Source of the DNA: Isohypsibius dastychi
Lineage: Eukaryota > Tardigrada > Eutardigrada > Parachela > Isohypsibiidae
Assembly: GCA_034696485.1 (NCBI GenBank)
Contig: JAQIWT010000944.1
Location: 1 to 13,552 of the forward strand
Length of the DNA stretch: 13,552 nucleotides
Direction of reading: 5' to 3'
In this document: one piece after another, positions 1 to 9,485 of the stretch
Position numbering within the stretch: position 1 is the stretch's first letter
Layout of the letters: every line of letters begins with the position of its first letter
Notes under the pieces: generated by a model
The model's database searches: none
What the model saw: the letters and a program-made list of their open reading frames with translations, nothing else
Told to the model about the DNA's origin: nothing
Translations under genes and position numbers: made by a program

Positions 1-241
1 TAGTAATAAATGGGGGGACAATATGACTGCCCCAAGGCAGTCATAACAAAAAGCCCTAGCGTTTTTGGGTATATTTGCTCCTCCGTACCATTTTTCCACT
101 TTCTCCCTTCCGAATTTTCGTTTCCGCTTTGCTCTAGTCTATTCTATACATACAGGTCTTCTTTCTACATTGCCTGAGCTGAGGAAAGGGAAGGAAGGAT
201 ATTATTAATCGAGCTCTTTTCTCCAACTTTTTGGGAAAACA
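1..241 (+). promoter_or_regulatory. Septin 5' flank (no defined promoter elements)
   Basis: This stretch precedes the first septin codon. It contains a perfect hairpin at 22-45 and pyrimidine-rich tracts around 78-115 and 155-165, but no convincing TATA box or initiator. The ATG at 242 sits in a favourable context, with A at -3 and G at +4 (AAAACAATGGG). The transcription start and 5' UTR cannot be placed. The regulatory role is inferred only from position. Confidence 0.3.
22..45. repeat. Perfect 10-bp inverted repeat (hairpin)
   Basis: TATGACTGCC at 22-31 and GGCAGTCATA at 36-45 are exact reverse complements separated by the 4-nt loop CCAA. The stem is perfect. It lies about 200 nt upstream of the septin start. 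It does not match the histone 3' stem-loop consensus, and the window starts too close to see a longer precursor or terminal repeat. Confidence 0.8.
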
Positions 242-3200
242 ATGGGAAACGATCCAGGTGAGTTGCATGGTTTTGAATGATCAAGACAACGCCCTTTGCA
301 GTAGGTACCTACTACCTACAATACAATACTGATGCAGGCAGCTTCCAAGCTAATCTTTCTTGCTTGCAGAAACAGCGAAGAACGGGAAATCCAGGTTGGG
401 TCACCGTCAATCCGTCACTTCCTCCCAAACCCTTCCGTGTGATTCCTCGACGGCCATGAAAACGAATTCATCAAAGAAGAACGGGGATCGAAAAGGCTTG
501 GGTTCATCAGTCGCCAAGGTTTGAAATATGTTTCTGATTGTTTCAAAGGGCCATCTTATTTATGATTATGATATGGGTTGTAAATTTCAGTCAACAGTCC
601 ATCTAAATTTGTTGAATATGTTTGATCATTACCTCTATTCTGTTTTGCAGTTTCAGCGCTGGATTTCGGATGCGACAATCAATCGGCGTAGTCGCACCAG
701 CACTTCTTCAGTTAAATCCTCACCCGGAAGTCACAACATTCCTTGCTCGGAATCGTACATTTCAAGTCCCATCATCGATGATAACATATCGATGACTTAT
801 TCCATCCCCGAAAAGGTAATTTGAAATCGGTTTAGCCATATTTCCGGCGACCACATGGTGAGGTGAAGATAGATTGGCCCGAACCGATCGGTATTTCCAT
901 TGTTCCAGCTGCCATAGCATTCGTCTTTCGGCGGAATCATATCTTTCTTCACAAGCTATTTGTTTGAACGATATCTAAAAAGTCACATTTGTTTGTTTTA
1001 GGAAGAGGGTCAGGAAGCTCATGAAGAATCATCGCCGACCCCGACGAACTCCGAGGATACATTTTCCGACACAGCGCCATCTGTTGGATCAAATGCCAGT
1101 CCGGAGGCGGAGTTATCACTTGGACCAATCGCGAGTGGCTATTTGCACACCTCTTGGAAGCCCAAAAGCCAAAACATCATCATAAACGCAACGCATGAGA
1201 ACGACTACCGCACTTTTCATCAAGACTTTTCAACTGCAACACTCGTTCCCTGCAATACACGCTTACCATCTTCAGGAGCTTCAATCTCATTATCGGAATC
1301 TCAGACTGTCGGCTCTAGAATGTCATCAGGCGACGGTGGAGGATTTGATCGGAATGTCGATGAATTTATTGATGCACGAAGTGGATCAGATGACCCAAAC
1401 GTGGTATTTATTTTTTGTATTGGATTTTACTGCTTGGTTATAAATTGCAAGTTGCCTGACTTAGGCTGGGATGTATGTTGATGGAGAAGGAGTGCGAGTT
1501 CGCAAGATTAAGCTCTTCTCCAATCAGAATGTCGGATTTGAGAGTCTTCCTGTTCAATTTGTCAACAAAGCCACTAAATCTGGATTCGTTTTCAACGTCT
1601 TAATCATTGGTAAGTATGTTTGAGGGAAATGTCGGCTTGTTTGAAAGGGTGAAACGTGTTTCCGTTTTCTTGACTTGTCTACTCTTTTTCAGGTGAAACT
1701 GGCGTTGGGAAGTCGACATTGATCAACTCACTCTTCAATTACGATTTTAAACTTCCGGTTGGCGATTATCAGCATGAAAGTGTCGCACTGGATAAGCATA
1801 CTTACCGTGAGTTACCATTTGTTATTTCTCTTGACTTTTTGTCAAGTTGCTCGATAACGGCTATTCGTCTCGCGTGATTTCCGGCGTATCGGTTACGTTT
1901 TAGCGCTTCTTTTTAGATCTCGAGGAAGGATCGGTCAAGTTGCAGCTGACAATTATCGAGACGAAAGGATATGGAGACCAGATTAATATGGCTGACAGGT
2001 CAGTTTACATTATTCCGCCTTCGACATGGCTTTTCTTGCTCGATGCATTTTTGATTAGGTGCCTTTGAATAACAAATGAAATCACGCTTGATAAAATGTC
2101 GCAACTTTTCTTTGCAGAGAATTGATTTTGATTTAGGCCAGAGCATTGGGTCTGGCTTTCGAGGAGCGATTTCACTTCAGTTTAACAAAGAAAATCTCAA
2201 TTTTTAGACTTTGTAATCCAAAGATTGATGCAAAATTTATAGTTTGAAACTTTGGGGTTGGTGTGATATTAGTATTGTTTCATTGCAGCTGCCAAGGTAT
2301 TGTTGAATACATCGACAGTCAGTATGAAGCTTATTTTCAAGAGGAGAGTCAAGTTAATCGCCATTTGTCGAGTTACAAGGACACGCGAATTCATGTTTGC
2401 TTATTTCTCCTCGCTCCAACTGGCTCCACGTAAGTGCCTTCGTTTCGTTGTTAACATTCCAACAGATAGTCGACCTAGAAGGTTGTCTGAGCTTGAAAGC
2501 ACGTTTCTTACTGCGCTTTTTCATTTGTTTGAAAATGTTTGGATAACATTGATCGCCAACCGGAAATTGTTTCTTTCATTGTATTTCATTTTTACCTTTC
2601 TTTATTATCTGTAGAGTGCGAGCATTGGATTTGGAATGCATGAAGCTGCTGGGTGATAAAGTGAATATTATTCCGGTGATCGCTCGAGGTGATTCACTGA
2701 CGAAGAAAGAACTGGAGAGTTTCAAACGACGGGTTGGTTTTTTCTCTTTCTTGACAAGATAATGATGCGGGTGTTTATCTCTTGCCTTTTTTTTGATAGA
2801 TTGTTGATGAATTGCGTGCCCATCGAATCAGTATTTACAAGTTCCCCGAGGACGATGCTCAAGTGGCTGACTTGAACCGCAAAATGAATGTAAGATGCAA
2901 TCACATAGCATGTCACCAGTACCTCCGTGCGAACAGCTCGTTATCTTTAAATAAGGTTTCGATTTATAAGGCAGGTAGTCGTTTGGAAATTTGGAACGAA
3001 TAGTTTCAAAAAACTGGCGATAGAAATTCATTTCTGTGATGTTTTCAATTTTCGGTGGAACTCAGGTTTAGCTAAAAACGTTCTAATGTTAAAAGATGAT
3101 TAGGGTCTGTTTGCGTAGTTCTTGAGAGTGACATTCTGGGTGGTAGAATAATTGGAAATTGATGTGTATCTCGACCACAAATGTTGCCATAAATTAATTA

Positions 3201-4245
3201 GAAAGATATATGAGATTGTTCGTTACTCTCTCTCTCGCAGCCTCGGAATAAAAACACCTTTCAGTTGCGAAGTGGCAAGATAAGAAAAAAGTGGTATTGT
3301 AGTCGACGAGTTGGATGACCTGATTTTAAGGTGGTCGATGTGAGAGAGTGTACAATTGCTAGTATTAACAAGCCACCTCATTCTGTCAGATACTTTATCA
3401 TTTTTCATGTTCATTTCATATCTATCTATCATTTCAGGCTGATGTGCCATTCGCTGTTGTCGGAAGTTCGGATGTTCATGAAGTTGCCGGTCATAAGACG
3501 CGAGCGAGAATCTATCCGTGGGGCATCGTTGATAGTAAGTTCTAAATTATTGTTGAATACCATACCAGTCGTTATGAAATGCTTTATTCTGCGGCCAAAG
3601 AATCTATCAGTAGCAAAACAAAAATCTGAATTTTTTATTCAACTTGAATTTTGAAAGCGTAAATTCAAATGTCTGAATTTTTGGTTAGCCCGCCTTCCTT
3701 GAAGCAGAATCATAATTCGTTTATTGTTTTCAGTCGAGAATGAAAATCACTGCGATTTCACTCGTTTCCGTGAAGCTCTTCTCCGCGTGAACATGGACCA
3801 TCTAATGCAGACGACACATTTGAGCCATTATGAATTATATCGTGATCGGCGGATGGAAGAGTTGGGGTATGATCAGAAAGAAAATCATAACTTCATGGAC
3901 ACCATCTCGCAGCTTCGACAAACTAATGAGCAGAAATATCGACAGCAAGAAGAAGAGACTCGTGCATCATTTGTCCAGAAAGTTCGCGCCAAGGAAACGG
4001 AACTGAAAGAACGCGAACGCGAGGTTGGTTTACATTTTCGATTAATTGTTACGTATTTGCTAATTTGTTGCATTTGCCAGTTGCATGCTCAGTTTGATCA
4101 ACGTCGTCAAGAGTCGAGTGATAAGATGGCGGAAGTGGATAATCAGCGAAGTTTGTTGCTGAAGGAAACTGAGATATTCAATCGACTGAAAACGGAGCTG
4201 CTGAATAATTCTCATGGTGGAACGATCAAGACCAAGAAGAAGTGA
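242..4245 (+). CDS. SEPT6-like: Septin, SEPT6 group (13 exons, 657 aa)
   Basis: Filament-forming septin GTPase-fold subunit of the cortical cytoskeleton. Exons read by eye: 242-257, 370-518, 651-815, 1002-1403, 1465-1609, 1693-1806, 1917-1998, 2289-2429, 2615-2732, 2800-2889, 3438-3534, 3734-4023, 4081-4245. All introns are GT-AG and the frame stays open for 1974 nt, ending TGA TAA TAA. Residues 1-246 are a Ser/Thr-rich, unrecognised extension. The G domain spans about 284-552: P-loop GETGVGKST at 293-301, G3-like ETKGYGD at 345-351, G4-like ARGD at 428-431, then the septin unique element with YPWG at 500-503, the CDF at 513-515 and HYELYR at 538-543. Residues about 566-645 are charged coiled coil. 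The GYGDQIN block, absence of an evident switch-I Thr and the long C-terminal coil place it in the SEPT6/8/10/11 group (fly Sep2/Sep5, worm unc-61). In that group the subunit binds GTP without hydrolysing it and pairs with other septins. The core is certain; the N-terminal exons are less so. Confidence 0.92.
1465..1609 (+). other. Septin exon 5: possible internal start for a short isoform
   Basis: Exon 5 opens Ala-Gly-Met, so the ATG at 1471 (Met247) lies just before the conserved septin entry segment VGFESLP at 267-273. Translation from here would give 411 aa, close to the usual length of SEPT6-group proteins. Exons 1-4 encode only the extension, so an alternative promoter or exon usage could yield a canonical septin. 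This is inferred from length and domain position. No promoter is visible in intron 4, which is only 61 nt. Confidence 0.35.
2890..3437 (+). other. Longest septin intron (548 nt)
   Basis: The donor AAT|GTAAGA and acceptor ATTTCAG|GCTGAT bracket a noncoding stretch several times longer than most introns of the gene. It carries a CT tract ending in GCAG at 3225-3240, which resembles a strong splice acceptor but does not join conserved sequence. Open frames inside are short and unlike any known protein. I see no snoRNA or other RNA gene I would defend. Confidence 0.7.
4024..4080 (+). other. Septin intron 12, 57 nt, in frame and stop-free
   Basis: The intron has donor GAG|GTTGGT and acceptor TTTGCCAG|TTG. 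It is 19 codons long and contains no stop in the septin frame, so unspliced mRNA would still encode a full protein carrying a hydrophobic insert within the coiled coil. Family alignment favours removal: the spliced junction [15 protein letters not shown] continues the usual SEPT6-group coil. Intron 9 uses the same GTTGGT donor. Confidence 0.85.
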
Positions 4246-5053
4246 TAATAAGGGGGATAGATCTGTATGCCAATGGAGCTGTTAACCGTCCAAAGAGCTT
4301 CCTTATTTTATTTCGACTTTACTTTCTTGTAACGATTAGAGTTTTGAATGTTGCTTTTATTCTCCGTCCATTACAGTTCCTTCCGTACATTCCATCCGCC
4401 ATACATGGTACGCCTTGTTTTTGCTACACGGGATGTCGGATCAAGGTTTTTTTCTTGGAAATTTTCCGTTACTATACTGAAAATGAAAGTTTCTTTTCTC
4501 TCACGATGAGTGGATTTGTGGTGTCTGAATGGGGAAAAAAACGATAACCTTTACATTCTGACTGATTTGCGGCTTTTAATATTTATCAAATTCAAGGAAC
4601 ACTTACAAGTAAATACCTAAGATAGGTTCGCATAGGGACGCACTCCTACATGTGTGGGTCGCGCTTAATGACTTCGAAATAACGCACTTTTGGGTGAAAT
4701 CATTAGTTTCTTACTGCAACATGGGGGCAAATGTCCACGCTCATAGATCTGGGAAGCTGAGTAAAATACGAAGTAAACAACACGTGAAGTAGGAGCGCGC
4801 ATATAAATGCCTTTGATTTGAAGAGATACATGGATCACATTCACAAAGCACCCCAGGATACGCGGAATACTGTTCCTGGGTCCAGTGACTCCATAGCGCG
4901 TCTTACTTACATCGTTTCGTTTGCTAGTGATTTAGAAGGGCGGTGGAGGTTCGTAATCATCTTCGGAAAAATTCGCATCAGGTATCGTCCTCATAAATCA
5001 AGAAGTCTTATGACAGGAAGTGAAGTGATTTTCATTGTTCCGCTTTTTTGGCA

Positions 5054-5072
5054 CTGTGGCCTGCGTCCACAG
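5054..5072. repeat. Short hairpin CTGTGG / CCACAG
   Basis: Perfect 6-bp arms at 5054-5059 and 5067-5072 are separated by 7 nt. A match this short is expected by chance in a window of this size. No gene context gives it a role. Confidence 0.5.
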
Positions 5073-5272
5073 GACATCCTTTGTTTTATGTACGAGTGAC
5101 CGACAGTCGTGTCCGCCACACAGTCACAGATAGATGTAGACTATTATGACCTTTCATACGCTCGCGAGATGGCATGTCGAGATTTATCACATTGTTTAGC
5201 TACTAACTAACGGATCGAATGTGTAAGAAACGGATAGGGAGATTCAGGTATGCAACCATGGATGTGGTAGTT

Positions 5273-5344
5273 CAGTCCAAAAGCTTTGAAATGCAGTTCA
5301 CTCGATTCCTGGACTGCAGATCATACACTTTTGGTTTTGGACTG
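5273..5344. repeat. 10-bp inverted repeat, 52-nt spacer
   Basis: CAGTCCAAAA at 5273-5282 is the exact reverse complement of TTTTGGACTG at 5335-5344. A further direct copy of the 9-mer AGTCCAAAA occurs at 5391-5399, and the half motif GGACTG at 5311-5316. The clustering of four related words within about 130 nt is unusual. They could be protein-binding sites or the ends of a small decayed element. Neither a target-site duplication nor a coding remnant is visible. Confidence 0.6.
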
Positions 5345-6315
5345 TGATTTTATTTGGGGGACCCCTGAAACTCTCCTCGTTCGGCAGAGTAGTCCAAAAA
5401 TGGCTGCAATCCAGAAAGCAACCGACTGCGTATTGAACATTCAAAGCATTAGCGAGCGAACTTGCAAGCCGGCAAAATGCTCATTTAATTCCGATTATAG
5501 ATGCGAAGCTTAGGAGGTTTATAACATTTACGCATGGTGATTCAGACGCTAAAGGATCACCGAAATGCGCTAATCAGCGGGAAATCCGGTTAGCAGCTCA
5601 AACCTTGTCCGAACTGGCTGCAGACTGCAGAGGAGGAGTGAAGGGAAGAACCCCGAGGGTTAGAGTTTATTCCACACACAACATGCGCCAACTCAATACC
5701 ATTAATATCCATTCCACCAGAAAAGCCTAAGCTCCTTTTTATTGACACATTCACAACAGTCGCAAATTTAAAAGGCACGCTTAATAATTCGGCAAATATT
5801 TCCTGTTGTTGGGGAACATTCCTCCTTTCCCAGCTGCGATCCACGAGCATGGAACACGAGAAGTGCTTGCATCTTAAATCTGGTGATTCGGCGACTTTCA
5901 GCAGCCTTTTGTTGCCAGCTAATCCGTTACTGACGGTACGACAGAACGTCGATGGCAAAGAGTAGGGATGAATTTTACATGTGTGGATATTAAGTGGTGA
6001 ATTGTTTGGGCCATTAAGAGCTCTTAACATTGGATGAAAAGAACACAATGTTTGGGCTAATTAGGATAATCCTCGAGCTCTCCAGGCGGAAAATGAACAT
6101 TTCAACTAGTCACATATTCAATTCACTTTGCCCATTCCCCCAAAGGAGCAGTTCTTTTAATCAACTTAACGGATTGCTACTTTCTCTAGCCCTTTCCGCA
6201 GGTGTCAAGATATTCCACTCAACTAGTTTACTTTTTCCTCATTTTCCTCACCCTTTCGACCTCTTAAGACCGCTTGGAAATATAAGCTGCGATTTTTGAA
6301 ATAAACAGGTGTCGA

Positions 6316-6321
6316 TTTATT
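6316..6321 (-). terminator. Candidate goosecoid poly(A) signal (AATAAA)
   Basis: The plus strand reads TTTATT here, so the minus strand carries AATAAA about 115 nt past the goosecoid stop codon. This is a typical spacing for a short 3' UTR. It is the nearest canonical hexamer I found downstream of the gene. Cleavage would fall roughly at 6285-6305. Confidence 0.5.
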
Positions 6322-6435
6322 TGCACAAGATCTCGTGTCGTACATTCGATACACACAAGACAAGAACAAAAAAACCAAACTTAGTGATGGTAATGATAAA
6401 GGAACATTTGTACCGGGTTTGCATTTTGTAAAAGA

Positions 6436-7616
6436 TCAAGCTTCACTTGTATCAGATAGACTATGATTAGAAAGGTCATCCTCATTCATCGTCGGGAATT
6501 CCGATTTGATTTCTGATGAGGATATTGAGTCGCCCGTCGATGTGCCCTTTCGCACCTGCTCCTGCTCTTCCCGTTTCTGCTTGCGGAATTTAGCTCGACG
6601 ATTTTTGAACCAAACCTAGAAAGAGAATGGAGATGAGCTTATCTTATCCAGCTGAGAATAAATCAAGCCGCTAATTTCAGGCATTCACATAATCTCATTA
6701 TATCAATCTTGGGAACTGCAAAATGGTCCCCGAAAAGGAAAGCGGGGCTTAGGTATTCACACTTGGTTGAATTTTCTTTTCCATCTAGGAGTTTCTGTTA
6801 CAAAAGCCTGCTAATCGCATTGAGAAAAGACTCGGATGAAAATGAAGTAAATTGTCTTTTAATCACTTTATCCTTAAGACATAGCGGCCGCTAATTATGA
6901 CCAACTCCGCCCATATCATCAGCCAGCGTTTGTTATTAATTAATTACCTCAACACGTTCTTCCTTCAGATCAACTTTGCCGGCCAATTCCTCTCTGGCCA
7001 TCACGTCGGGATAATGAGTTTTTTGAAAGGTCAGCTCGAGAACCTCCAACTGTTCTTCGCTGAAAATGGTTCGATGTCTTCGTTTGCGTTTGTGGTGGCC
7101 ATTTTGGGACATTTGATGGCTGTTTAATCCGTGAAGATTATTCATGTGCGCCGCAAAATAACTTGGCAGCATGGCTTGGTATGCTAAACAATGAACAAAA
7201 CATACCTCATGAAGACCATATTATATAAAGCTAACAATGTCAAATGCCGAAAATGTTTCACAGTTCCGCATTACGACACCACACACATAGAGTATGAAAA
7301 CGAAGAGACTGGAAAATTAAGATTAAAAAATGCGCTGTTGAATACCTTGCATTAAATCGGCTGAATGTGCAGCGGCGGCCACCGAATGGAATGCCGGATT
7401 GAATGAATGCGGATAATAAGATGGCGATGAGGAAGTTGAACTTGATCGTGTTGGAATCAAAGGTCGAGGCGCTAGGATATTATCGATAGAAAACATGGAT
7501 CCAGAATTCTGTCCAGATGATGAGTTTGAAAATCCCGTCTTGAAGTGATCAGATGATGGGAGGTAATAATGCATGGGATGCGGTAAGAAGCCCAGCGAGT
7601 TTGGCATCAACGACAT
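6436..7616 (-). CDS. gsc: Goosecoid homeobox transcription factor (3 exons, 228 aa)
   Basis: Nuclear paired-class, K50 homeodomain factor, known in animals as a repressor in gastrulation, head and foregut patterning. Exons on the minus strand: 7616-7346, 7183-6948 and 6615-6436, in phase for 687 nt. The ATG at 7616 is preceded by an in-frame TGA, which fixes the start. FSIDNILAP at 42-50 is the goosecoid eh1/GEH motif that recruits Groucho co-repressors and nearly matches the vertebrate version. A Ser-rich linker and a short Ala run (80-83) follow. The homeodomain is residues 124-183, with F8, L16, F20, W48, F49, K50 (residue 173) and N51 in place. Lys50 favours TAATCC sites. The intron after Glu169 interrupts the homeobox at 46/47, the site shared by many paired-class genes. 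Position 56 is Phe rather than the usual Trp. The tail is acidic and Ser-rich. The protein is short for the family. Identification is firm. Confidence 0.94.
6616..6947 (-). other. goosecoid intron 2 (332 nt) inside the homeobox
   Basis: On the minus strand the donor is GAG|GTAATT and the acceptor TTTCTAG|GTTTGG, splitting Glu46 from Val47 of the homeodomain. The intron contains a perfect 12-bp palindrome TAGCGGCCGCTA at 6882-6893 and an AT-rich TTAATTAAT stretch next to the donor. No coding segment or RNA gene is evident inside. Confidence 0.85.
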
Positions 7617-7682
7617 TATGAAGGGGAAATTTCAAAATGACCGAGACAGTCAAATGTTTGCAAGTGTGAACAACACGTATTA

Positions 7683-7692
7683 TTAATATATA
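7683..7692 (-). promoter_or_regulatory. gsc: Possible TATA-like element of goosecoid
   Basis: On the minus strand the sequence reads TATATATTAA, about 67-76 nt upstream of the goosecoid ATG. A start site 25-30 nt further on would leave a 5' UTR of roughly 40 nt. AT-rich words are common in this flank, so this is only a candidate. Confidence 0.25.
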
Positions 7693-7773
7693 CATCCACA
7701 GATGCAAAAAGAACAACCACACTATAAATGGTGAGGCGGGATTTAAAGATAATCAGCCAGTGCCTAATGTGCT

Positions 7774-7888
7774 ACTCTCTCGGTCTCTCTCTCTAGCTCT
7801 CGTCCTCCATTGTCTCCACTGAGGATGTTTCGATTCTTATTGGTCAGGCACTGAAAACGCTGACCTCCACTCTCTCTCTCTCACACAC
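7774..7888. repeat. CT/CA microsatellites in goosecoid upstream region
   Basis: Two pyrimidine-purine dinucleotide tracts, 7774-7802 (interrupted CT) and 7869-7888 (CT running into CA), lie 160-270 nt upstream of the goosecoid ATG. On the gene's own strand they read as GA and TG. GA repeats near promoters can bind GAGA-type factors in some arthropods, but nothing here shows that this is the case. Confidence 0.7.
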
Positions 7889-9285
7889 TTTTCATGTCCC
7901 GTTTGTTAGGAATTTCAAGTCCGCATTCGTAGCAGCGTTGCTTATATTAAAAAAGCACTTCGTCGTGCATTTTTTCACTTGTCGCTGATTACAAAACACC
8001 CAAACAGCCATCTCCAAAATCAACTTTGGAAACAATTCAACTCCGCTTTTATTATTTATTTGTCAACTTTGGCTCGGGCATTTGGTCATTTCGTTTGGAA
8101 AAGTCGAATATCACGGCGCACATACAAATCAAATGCAGCTGTTTGGCCGCAAGGAAGCAACTTCCAATCTGGAAATCTGGGAATAAATCCTTGCTAAAGG
8201 CTCAATTAATTACACAATCCTCCTAATCTGCCTTTGTGAATAAAGCGATCATTTCTTCAAATGAGCCCGTTTAAATCCTCATTTGCTCTTTTCACAACTT
8301 CTTTCTTTTCAAAGAACCAGAAACAATCGGATCAATGTTTAACTTGCCTCAAGTAGAAGGACACCTGGTGCTGGTGGGACATTAATTGGGGGGAAAAGGA
8401 ATGCGATCGCAACGTGACCACCTCATCGAAAACTTGCCGAAAACTTCTGGAACATGTGCGGTCAGAATTTTAGTATTTACGTGTCGAAAGGATTTGATGG
8501 TTAGTTTGACGTGTGCATTTTAGGACGGTTAGATGAAAAGAGCAAATTTAAAAGATTTCAAGACTATTTTACATGGCTTCGCGAAATCTGATCTCATTTT
8601 TCAAAATGACCCAAGTGAATCCGAACAAAAGCCTAAAAGCCATCTGTATTGGAAAGGAGCTGAATGAGAAGAATATGATCCGATGATGGGAAGCGAATAT
8701 TGAAAACAGCAATTTAATCTTCAAGATTCCTTTCAATGAAATATTGGATTAAAAAAGGCGGCAAGAGGGGGGAAATGTGAGATTTATCAACTTAGATCTT
8801 TCAGAGGCACCTTTTATTCTTCTTAAATAAACATCTGTACATTTTCACACTCTTCTCTTTTTCAAGTGCCCCAATAGATGATTAAGTTTGAAACATTTGA
8901 GAGCCCGCTGATGACTTTCAAGTGGAGATGACCTTGTGTAAATTCTCTTCTAATTTCATACGAATATCGGACGACTTTGAGAATACTGTATGCGAATAAA
9001 TTAAATAATTGATACTTCCTAGCGACTGAAAAGAATAACCAGTTTTTGCGTCTATTAATCTGCCGAAAAAGCGATGAAGAATGAAACGGAGATTTGATGA
9101 ATAAAATAGGTCTTTAGAAACTTATGGATTTAAGGCCGCGATCATGGTTGTTTTGTGACATTTAATTTGTCCGCCGGCATTTCAGCTTGATTTGTCATAT
9201 TTATAAGATGGGATCAATGGAATAGGACAGAGATTAAACGTTTGTCACCAATGCCTCTCTTTAGATTATTTCTCAATACAAAAGA

Positions 9286-9303
9286 GCCGGATTAATAATC
9301 GGC
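9286..9303. promoter_or_regulatory. Near-palindrome with GATTA-A-TAATC core
   Basis: GCCGGATTAATAATCGGC contains the exact inverted pair GATTA / TAATC separated by one A. Outer GCC / GGC arms are offset by one base. Both half sites contain the homeodomain core TAAT/ATTA, and the left one is GGATTA, the K50-type word that Goosecoid itself would prefer. The tail-to-tail arrangement differs from the classic paired-class dimer site TAAT-N2/3-ATTA. Function is inferred. Confidence 0.3.
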
Positions 9304-9485
9304 GAGAAAAGATTAAGTGGAAACGAAGCGGTCTAACAAATGAGCCAGTTTTAGGACAAGTGCCCAGATCATCACAAACACTTTTTCCGCCGAGCTTGCT
9401 TTCAAAATCAGGCGAGCTTCAAAGCCGCTGCATTTACGCGACTCAACTAAGCATTTAGGAAACCAGACTATCGAGCCGTTCGATG

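Larger units (their letters stand above)
4246..6435. other. Intergenic region between convergent septin and goosecoid genes
   Basis: The first part should be the septin 3' UTR, but no AATAAA is evident in the roughly 400 nt after the stop, so the poly(A) site is unplaced. The last 120 nt should be goosecoid 3' UTR read on the minus strand. The open frames between, including about 150 codons on the minus strand at 5590-6048 and 93 codons at 4818-5099, show no recognisable domain, codon pattern or splice context and are not called. Inverted repeats at 5054-5072 and 5273-5344 are listed separately. Confidence 0.6.

Noticed and set aside
242-270. N-myristoylation of the septin start (MGNDPE)
   Set aside because: Although Gly2 is present, residue 6 is Glu rather than Ser or Thr and residue 5 is Pro, so the motif does not fit.
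3724-4245. Reading septin exons 12-13 as one uninterrupted 173-aa gene
   Set aside because: The segment at 4024-4080 has intron borders and would insert hydrophobic residues into a conserved coiled coil. The upstream frame continues into exon 11 through a TTTTCAG acceptor.
4818-5099. 93-codon open frame on the plus strand after the septin gene
   Set aside because: No family resemblance, no upstream promoter or splice signal, and the product looks random.
5590-6048. 152-codon open frame on the minus strand between the two genes
   Set aside because: It has no recognisable domain, no repeated codon preference and no splice context. A length like this can occur by chance in about 2 kb of noncoding DNA. 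Expression data could reverse this.
7720-7735. TATAAA on the plus strand upstream of goosecoid
   Set aside because: It is in the wrong orientation for the minus-strand gene, and no plus-strand gene follows.
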